Positions 58,428 to 64,000 of a stretch of DNA of 64,000 nucleotides are shown in pieces; within the stretch, counting starts at the first letter, position 1; the number at the start of each line of letters is the position of its first letter. The DNA lies in contig VSNG01000013.1 of the NCBI GenBank assembly GCA_009774175.1, positions 19,417 through 83,416 of the forward strand, in the 5' to 3' direction. The DNA is from Lachnospiraceae bacterium (GTDB lineage: Bacteria; Bacillota; Clostridia; Lachnospirales; Lachnospiraceae). The position numbers were made by a program, and so were the translations under genes. Below the pieces are notes generated by a model. The model saw only the letters and a list, made by a program, of their open reading frames with translations. It did no database searches and was not told the origin of the DNA.

Positions 58428-59825
58428 GTGATACACCGGTATATTAATAATGGATATCATATTGTGATGGATGTCAACAGCGGCAGCGTGCATGTGATGG
58501 ACAGGTCCGCTTATGATGCGGTTCCCGTGGTGGAGCGGCTGATTGCACAGGGGACGCAGGATCAGGAGATAATTGCGCAGGCGCTTGAGAAGGAGCTTTC
58601 CCTGTCCCATTCCGAAGCAGGGGAACTGGCGGAGGAATTTCTTGCCTTGAAAGAAGCGGGACAGCTTTTTGCCCAGGACATTTACGAAGACTATATAGAT
58701 GCGTTTACGGAGCGGGAGACCGTGGTGAAAGCGCTCTGCCTGCACATTGCCCACGACTGTAATCTGGCATGTAAATACTGCTTTGCAGGGGAGGGCGAAT
58801 ACCACGGCAGACGGGCGCTGATGAGTCTTGAGGTGGGCAGGAAGGCGCTGGATTTTCTGGTGGCAAATTCCGGGAACCGTGTCAATCTGGAGGTGGATTT
58901 CTTTGGCGGGGAGCCCCTCATGAACTGGCAGGTGGTGAAGGAGCTGGTAGCTTACGGCAGATCGCTGGAGGAGCCTCACCATAAGAAATTCCGTTTTACG
59001 CTTACCACCAACGGCGTATTGCTGACCGACGAAGTTATGGACTTTGTAAATAAGGAAATGTCGAATCTGGTCCTGAGCATCGACGGCAGGAAGGAGATTC
59101 ATGATCTCATGCGGCCCCATCGGGGCGGGCAGGGCAGCTATGACGAGATTCTGCCGAAGTATAAGAAGGCGGCCGAGAGCAGAAACCAGATGAACTATTA
59201 TGTGCGGGGCACGTATACCCGCAACAATACGGACTTTTCCGAAGATGTGATTCATCTGGCCGACCAGGGATTTGAGCAGATTTCCGTGGAGCCCGTTGTG
59301 GCGGATAAAAAGGAAGACTATGCCCTTCGCATGGAGGACGTGCCGAAGCTTCTCTCCGAGTATGACAGGCTTGCGCAGGAATATATTCGCAGAAAAAGAG
59401 ATGGAAAGGGTTTTCAATTCTTTCATTTTATGATAGATTTAGAGGGTGGTCCTTGCGTGGCAAAGAGACTGTCAGGCTGTGGATCGGGTACGGAATATCT
59501 TGCGGTGACTCCATGGGGAGACCTTTATCCCTGCCATCAGTTTGTCGGGCAGGAAGAATTTCTTATGGGAAATGTGGAGGACGGTATCGTCCGAAAAGAT
59601 ATTCAGGATAAATTTAAAGCGTGCAATGTGTACTCCAAAAAGGAGTGCCGGGACTGCTTCGCAAAATTTTATTGCAGCGGCGGCTGCGCGGCTAACGCCT
59701 GGCATGAGAGCGGCGATGTGAACGGTTCCTATGAGCTTGGATGCGAGCTGCAGCGGAAGCGGGTGGAATGCGCCATCATGATTAAAGCGGCGCTTGCCGA
59801 AGAAGAAAGGGAGAATTATCTATGA
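58428..59825 (+). CDS. scfB: SCIFF peptide maturase (radical SAM, SPASM domain)
   Basis: A 465-residue enzyme. The N-terminal 90 residues form the peptide-recognition part. The SAM cluster motif is CNLACKYC (Cys111, Cys115, Cys118). The SPASM region has auxiliary-cluster cysteines (LSGCGSGTEY, LYPCHQF, then CNVYSKKECRDCFAKFYCSGGC and a later Cys). It installs thioether links in ScfA. The start is GTG 58428 behind AAGGAG. The stop overlaps the secDF start (ATGA), coupling the two. Confidence 0.96.
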   Translation: MIHRYINNGYHIVMDVNSGSVHVMDRSAYDAVPVVERLIAQGTQDQEIIAQALEKELSLSHSEAGELAEEFLALKEAGQLFAQDIYEDYIDAFTERETVVKALCLHIAHDCNLACKYCFAGEGEYHGRRALMSLEVGRKALDFLVANSGNRVNLEVDFFGGEPLMNWQVVKELVAYGRSLEEPHHKKFRFTLTTNGVLLTDEVMDFVNKEMSNLVLSIDGRKEIHDLMRPHRGGQGSYDEILPKYKKAAESRNQMNYYVRGTYTRNNTDFSEDVIHLADQGFEQISVEPVVADKKEDYALRMEDVPKLLSEYDRLAQEYIRRKRDGKGFQFFHFMIDLEGGPCVAKRLSGCGSGTEYLAVTPWGDLYPCHQFVGQEEFLMGNVEDGIVRKDIQDKFKACNVYSKKECRDCFAKFYCSGGCAANAWHESGDVNGSYELGCELQRKRVECAIMIKAALAEEERENYL

Positions 59826-62083
59826 AAAAGAGCAGAGCGGTTGTCAGTCTGATCGGTTATGTGCTGATACTTGGTGTATTGCTATACACTGATATTATCT
59901 GCGTCGGATCGGACTAGTCCGGCTCGGCGGAAAGTATTAAGCTTGGTCTGGATCTGGCCGGCGGCGTCAGCATTACCTATCAGGTAGTGGGGGACGAGAA
60001 TCCCAGCGCGGAGGATATGAACGACACCATCTATAAGCTGCAGCAGCGTGTGGACGGTTACAGCACAGAGGCGCAGGTGTATCAGGAGGGAAGCGACCGG
60101 ATCAATATCGAGATTCCCGGCGTTACCGACGCCAATGCCATTCTGGAGGAGCTGGGTAAGCCCGGCAGTCTCTATTTTATAGCACAGACGGACAGCCAGG
60201 GAAATAACAACTACGAGCTGGGATACGGGATCGACGACGAGGGGAATATCTTTCCCCAGTATCAGCTGGTGAAGTCGATTGAAGAATTGCAGGCGGACGG
60301 TTCCATCGTTCTCACCGGAACGGAAGTGGAGAGCGCCCGGGCGGGAAGCCAGCAGGATTCCATGGGGAATCCGGAAAATGTGGTATCCCTGTCGTTTAAC
60401 GAGGCGGGAAAACAGGCCTTTGCGGAGGCTACCACCAAAGCCTATGAAAATCATGAAACCATTGCGATTTATTATGACGACGAACTTGTGAGCGTACCAA
60501 ACGTAATCTCAGCCATTACCGACGGTAATGCGGTCATTACGGGACAGAGCACGGCGGCGGAAGCGGAGCAGCTTGCATCCACAATCCGTATCGGCGGCCT
60601 GAAGCTTGAGCTGGAGGAACTGCGGTCAAACGTGGTGGGCGCCCAGCTCGGCTCTGCGGCCATTGCCTCCAGCCTGAAAGCGGCGGCGGTAGGTTTTGCG
60701 CTTGTGATCATCTTCATGATCGGCGTGTATTATGTGGCGGGTTTTGCAGCGTCGCTGGCGCTGTGCCTGTATACGGAGCTTCTGGTTATATTGATGTACG
60801 CCTTTGAAGTGACACTGACTTTGCCCGGTATTGCGGGTATCATTCTGACCGTAGGTATGGCGGTGGATGCGAACGTGATTATTTTCGCCAGAATCAGAGA
60901 GGAGCTTGCCGCGGGCAAGAACGTGGAAAACGCCATTAAGAGTGGTTTTAACAAGGCGTTGTCCGCGATTCTTGACGGTAACATCACCACACTGATTGCA
61001 GGTCTGGTGCTGTATTTTATGGGGAGCGGCACGATCAAGGGATTTTCCATCACCCTGATGCTGGGTATTATTCTGTCCATGTTCACGGCTTTGATTGTGA
61101 CAAAGTTTTTGGTTAATATTTTCTACGCTCTCGGCATTCAGAGCGAGAAAGCCTACGGCGTTGCGAAGGAGAAAAAGACGATCAACTTCCTTTCCAGAAG
61201 GTATCTTTTCTTCGGTATTTCCGTTGCGGCGATTCTGGCTGGCTTTATTGCCATGGGCGTGAATAAATCGAGCATGGATATGCCTTTGAATTTCAGTCTG
61301 GATTTCGTGGGAGGCACTTCCACGACCATGACCCTGAATGAGGATATGAGTATTGAAGATATTGACGCGCAGATCGTTCCCCATGTGGAGGAAATTACGG
61401 GAGACGGCAATGTACAGACCACAAAGGTGGCCGGCTCCAACCAGGTGATCATTAAGACCAGAACCCTGAACGTGGAGGAGAGAGAACGGTTTAACGATGT
61501 GATGGTGAATCAGTTCGGTGTTGACGAGAACAGCATTACGGCGGAGACCATCAGCGCCACGGTCAGCTCCGAGATGCAGGCCGATGCCATCAAGGCGATT
61601 CTTGTATCCACGGTGCTGATGCTTCTGTATATCTGGTTCCGATTTAAGGATATCCGTTTCGGCGCAAGCTCTGTGATCGCGCTTTTACACGACGTGCTGG
61701 TGGTGCTTGCCTTCTACGCGATTGTACGGGTTTCCGTGGGCAATACCTTCATTGCGTGTATGTTGACGATTGTGGGCTATTCCATCAATGCGACCATCGT
61801 TATCTTTGACCGTGTGCGTGAAAACATGCGGGAGATGAGAAGCAAAGAGGGACTGGATGAATTGGTCAACCGCAGTATTACCCAGACGCTTACGAGAAGT
61901 ATCTTTACTTCCCTGACCACTTTCTTTATGGTGGCGTCTCTGGAAGTGTTTGGCGTATCTTCCATCAGGGAGTTTGCACTGCCGTTGATGGCGGGTATCG
62001 TATGCGGTACGTATTCCTCCATCTGCCTGACCGGCGCGCTCTGGTATGTGTTCCGTACGAAGATAGTGAAGAAAGCAAATTAG
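59822..62083 (+). CDS. secDF: SecDF fusion, interrupted by in-frame TAG at codon 32
   Basis: The expected start is ATG 59822, coupled to scfB by ATGA. After 31 codons (first membrane helix) an in-frame TAG occurs at 59915-59917. The same frame then continues with the SecD signature LGLDLAGGVSITYQ to 62083. The rest is intact: SecD extracytoplasmic domain, six-helix RND part, then SecF from about FLSRRYLFFGISV with LDFVGGTS. If translation restarted at GTG 59987, the first helix and LDLAGG would be lost (698 residues). The protein uses the proton-motive force to assist late steps of Sec export. The stop is either a real nonsense change or a sequence error. Confidence 0.88.
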
Positions 62084-62147
62084 TTCAGCTAACGCCCGTC
62101 ATTAGTCTGAACTGAGTCTGGACTGGGAAACAAAGTACTGTAAATTA

Positions 62148-62194
62148 CCCTCCGAAAATGTTACAATGTATGTGGCTTTTCGGAGGGATTTTTT
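62148..62194 (+). terminator. Terminator hairpin with the recJ promoter in its loop and ribosome site in its arm
   Basis: A perfect 11-bp stem, CCCTCCGAAAA (62148-62158) and TTTTCGGAGGG (62177-62187), an 18-base loop, then ATTTTTT. The loop has an extended -10 (TGT-TACAAT, 62159-62167). The right arm GGAGGG is the recJ ribosome site. Read-through RNA from secDF would terminate, while RNA started in the loop would be free to translate recJ. Confidence 0.8.
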
Positions 62195-63985
62195 ATGGGT
62201 AAATGGATGGTTTCCGCCAAGAAGGCGGATTTTAACGAGATAGCAAAGCGGTTTCACATTGATCCCGTGATCGCCAGGATCATACGGAACCGGGATGTGG
62301 TGGGGGAGGAAGAGATTGAGAAATTCCTTCACGCAACCACAGAGGACCTGTACGATCCGGCGCTTCTGAAAGACGCCGAAAAGGCGGCGGAGATTCTTGT
62401 TCGGAAGACGGAAGAAAAGAAAAGGATACGCGTGATCGGGGACTATGACATTGACGGCGTCTGCGCGGCTTACATATTGAAGGTATGTCTGGAAGTCTGC
62501 GGCGGGTTGGCGGATGTGGTGATTCCCAATCGTATTGCGGACGGTTACGGACTTAACGGGAGGCTGGTTGAGGAGGCCGCCCGGGACGGCATTGACACGC
62601 TTCTGACCTGTGACAACGGCATTGCGGCGGCGCCTCAGATAGCGGCGGCGAAGGCCTTTGGCATGACGGTGATTGTGACGGATCATCACGAGGTGCCTTA
62701 TGAGGCGGGGGAGGACGGCAGCCGGATACAGACCCTTCCGCCGGCGGATGCGGTGGTGGATCCGAAGCAGGAGGACTGTCCGTACCCATACAAAGGGATC
62801 TGCGGCGCGGTGGTAGCCTATAAGGTGATGTCTCTTTATCTTGACAGGATGTGCCGGGCAGGCGCGGTGACGGAAGAGGCAAAAGCGGCGCTTATGCAGG
62901 AGCTTCTGGCCTTTGCAGGGTTTGCCACGGTGGGGGATGTGATGGAGCTTACCGACGAAAACCGCATTCTGGTAAAATACGGCCTGAAACAGATTGAACA
63001 GTCGCAGAATCCGGGACTGCGGGCGCTGCTTGCGGTGAACGAGCTGACGGACAAAAAGCTGACGGGGTATCATGTGGGGTTTATTCTGGGCCCCTGTCTG
63101 AATGCCACGGGGCGGCTTGATACGGCGGCAAGGGCGCTTGCCATGTTTTCCGCAGCGGAGCAGGCGGAGGCCTTGTCCATAGCGGGAGAGCTTAAGGCTT
63201 TAAATGACAGCAGGAAGGAAATGACCAGACGGGGAACGGAACAGGCCATGGAAATGATCGAGAATTCACCACTTAAGGACGATCATGTGCTTGTTGTATT
63301 TTTGCCGGACTGTCATGAGAGTCTGGCCGGAATCATAGCCGGACGGATCAGAGAACGCTATTACAGGCCGGTTTTCGTTCTGACACGGGCGCAGGAAGGC
63401 GTGAAAGGCTCGGGACGTTCCGTGGAGGCTTATCATATGTACGATAAGATGAGCGAGTGCCGAGAATTGTACACCAGGTACGGCGGGCATAAGATGGCGG
63501 CCGGCCTTTCCATGCCGGAGGAGAACGTGGAGGCCTTTCGCAGCTTTCTAAACGCCCACAGCGGCCTGCAAAAGGAGGATCTTACAGAAGTGGTGCATAT
63601 CGACGTGCCCATGCCCATGTCTTACGTGACCACCGGGCTGATTCGCCAGTTCTCCCTTCTGGAACCCTTTGGAAACGGTAATCCCAGACCTGTTTTTGCC
63701 CAGAAGGAGGTCAGGGTATGCCGGGGCAGAATTTTGGGGAAAAATAGAAACGTGGGAAAATATATTGTGTCCGACGGGGCGGGGCATGAATATGACATGA
63801 TGTATTTCGGGGATCTGGAATCTTGGCATGCTTTTCTTGCGGCGCATTTCGGGGAGGACGCGGTGCGCAGGCTCTATGACGGGAGCGGCGGTGAAATGAT
63901 TATCAGCGTGGTCTATTATCCCGATATCAATGTGTTCAGGGGAAGTGAGCAGTTACAGATGATCATGGAGGATTATTCCGCATAG
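62195..63985 (+). CDS. recJ: Single-stranded-DNA-specific exonuclease RecJ
   Basis: A 596-residue DHH-family 5'-3' exonuclease. Motifs: GDYDIDGVCA (DHH motif I), TCDNGIAA (II), VTDHHEVP (III), DPKQ (IV), a DHHA1 domain with GRSVEAYHMYD and YGGHKMAAGLSM, and a C-terminal OB-like domain (about 460-590). The N-terminus MGKWMVSAKKADF fits homologues. ATG 62195 lies 7 bases after GGAGGG. It follows secDF as in many Clostridia. The gene is complete within the window. Confidence 0.95.
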   Translation: MGKWMVSAKKADFNEIAKRFHIDPVIARIIRNRDVVGEEEIEKFLHATTEDLYDPALLKDAEKAAEILVRKTEEKKRIRVIGDYDIDGVCAAYILKVCLEVCGGLADVVIPNRIADGYGLNGRLVEEAARDGIDTLLTCDNGIAAAPQIAAAKAFGMTVIVTDHHEVPYEAGEDGSRIQTLPPADAVVDPKQEDCPYPYKGICGAVVAYKVMSLYLDRMCRAGAVTEEAKAALMQELLAFAGFATVGDVMELTDENRILVKYGLKQIEQSQNPGLRALLAVNELTDKKLTGYHVGFILGPCLNATGRLDTAARALAMFSAAEQAEALSIAGELKALNDSRKEMTRRGTEQAMEMIENSPLKDDHVLVVFLPDCHESLAGIIAGRIRERYYRPVFVLTRAQEGVKGSGRSVEAYHMYDKMSECRELYTRYGGHKMAAGLSMPEENVEAFRSFLNAHSGLQKEDLTEVVHIDVPMPMSYVTTGLIRQFSLLEPFGNGNPRPVFAQKEVRVCRGRILGKNRNVGKYIVSDGAGHEYDMMYFGDLESWHAFLAAHFGEDAVRRLYDGSGGEMIISVVYYPDINVFRGSEQLQMIMEDYSA

Positions 63986-64000
63986 ATATAGTAATTAGAT

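Noticed and set aside
58254..59426. 390-codon minus-strand open frame antisense to scfB
   Set aside because: It lies wholly opposite a gene with clear radical SAM motifs, has no ribosome site, and its His/Leu/Arg-rich sequence is what antisense of GC-biased codons gives.
59915..59917. Pyrrolysine or programmed read-through at the secDF TAG
   Set aside because: TAG ends several normal genes here, no pyl genes or PYLIS-like element are visible in the window, and SecD needs no such residue. Mutation or sequence error is simpler.
1..64000. tRNA, rRNA, insertion sequence or prophage genes
   Set aside because: Intergenic regions are short and none shows cloverleaf-like folds with GTTCGA-type loops, transposase or integrase motifs, or target-site duplications.

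Overview
The window is about 64 kb of chromosome from a Gram-positive anaerobe of the Clostridia, most likely a gut Lachnospiraceae. The evidence is the complete SCIFF locus (TIGR04086-type membrane protein, SCIFF peptide, radical-SAM maturase, SecDF, RecJ), together with a MecA-type adaptor, HemZ, GtrA/GT2 surface-glycan genes, a lacto-N-biose phosphorylase with N-acetylhexosamine kinase (host-glycan use), BlaI/M56 and YtrA-type regulators, and strong AAGGAGG ribosome binding sites throughout. I see no rRNA, tRNA, CRISPR array, prophage or insertion sequence.

Layout. 1-6227: cell-surface glycan genes (3' end of a sulfatase/LtaS-like gene, GT-C and GT2 glycosyltransferases, GtrA flippase), with a FlxA-like coiled-coil gene and a BirA-controlled bioY between them. 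6373-11233: chemoreceptor, GH31 glycosidase and its divergent AraC regulator. 11369-16482: ECF sigma factor, membrane-anchored partner, two FtsX-type permeases and an ATPase. 16512-20591: nucleotidyltransferase-partner remnant, purF, a PAS-GAF-GGDEF protein and an orphan LytTR regulator. 20619-24579 (minus strand): tetR, GH112 phosphorylase, NahK. 24829-29516 (plus strand, behind two copies of a TetR-like operator): SCP2 protein, alpha/beta hydrolase, stand-alone condensation domain, acyl carrier protein and acyl-AMP ligase. This compact acyl-transfer pathway has no product I can name and is the best candidate here for an undescribed system.

29656-35229: a DUF6033-like gene and a small gene with sigma-28-like promoters, an Rrf2 regulator, BlaI plus an M56 sensor protease with an unfamiliar C-terminal domain, and a MecA-like adaptor. 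35440-39540: DEAD-box helicase, YgjP-like metallopeptidase, gpmI. 39748-47224: two ABC systems, one YtrA/DUF6449-like and one MacB-like with a large surface adaptor. 47286-57437: housekeeping genes (eno with an unusual cysteine-bearing insertion, YfcE, hemZ, hisS, aspS, SseB-like, HAD phosphatase, CNNM transporter). 57651-63985: the SCIFF locus, in which secDF carries an in-frame TAG after codon 31.

Regulatory structure is unusually readable. Several sigma-A promoters with 17-18 bp spacers carry overlapping inverted repeats (bioY, SCP2 operon, blaI, ytrA-like). At eno and recJ the right arm of an intrinsic-terminator hairpin is also the Shine-Dalgarno sequence of the next gene.
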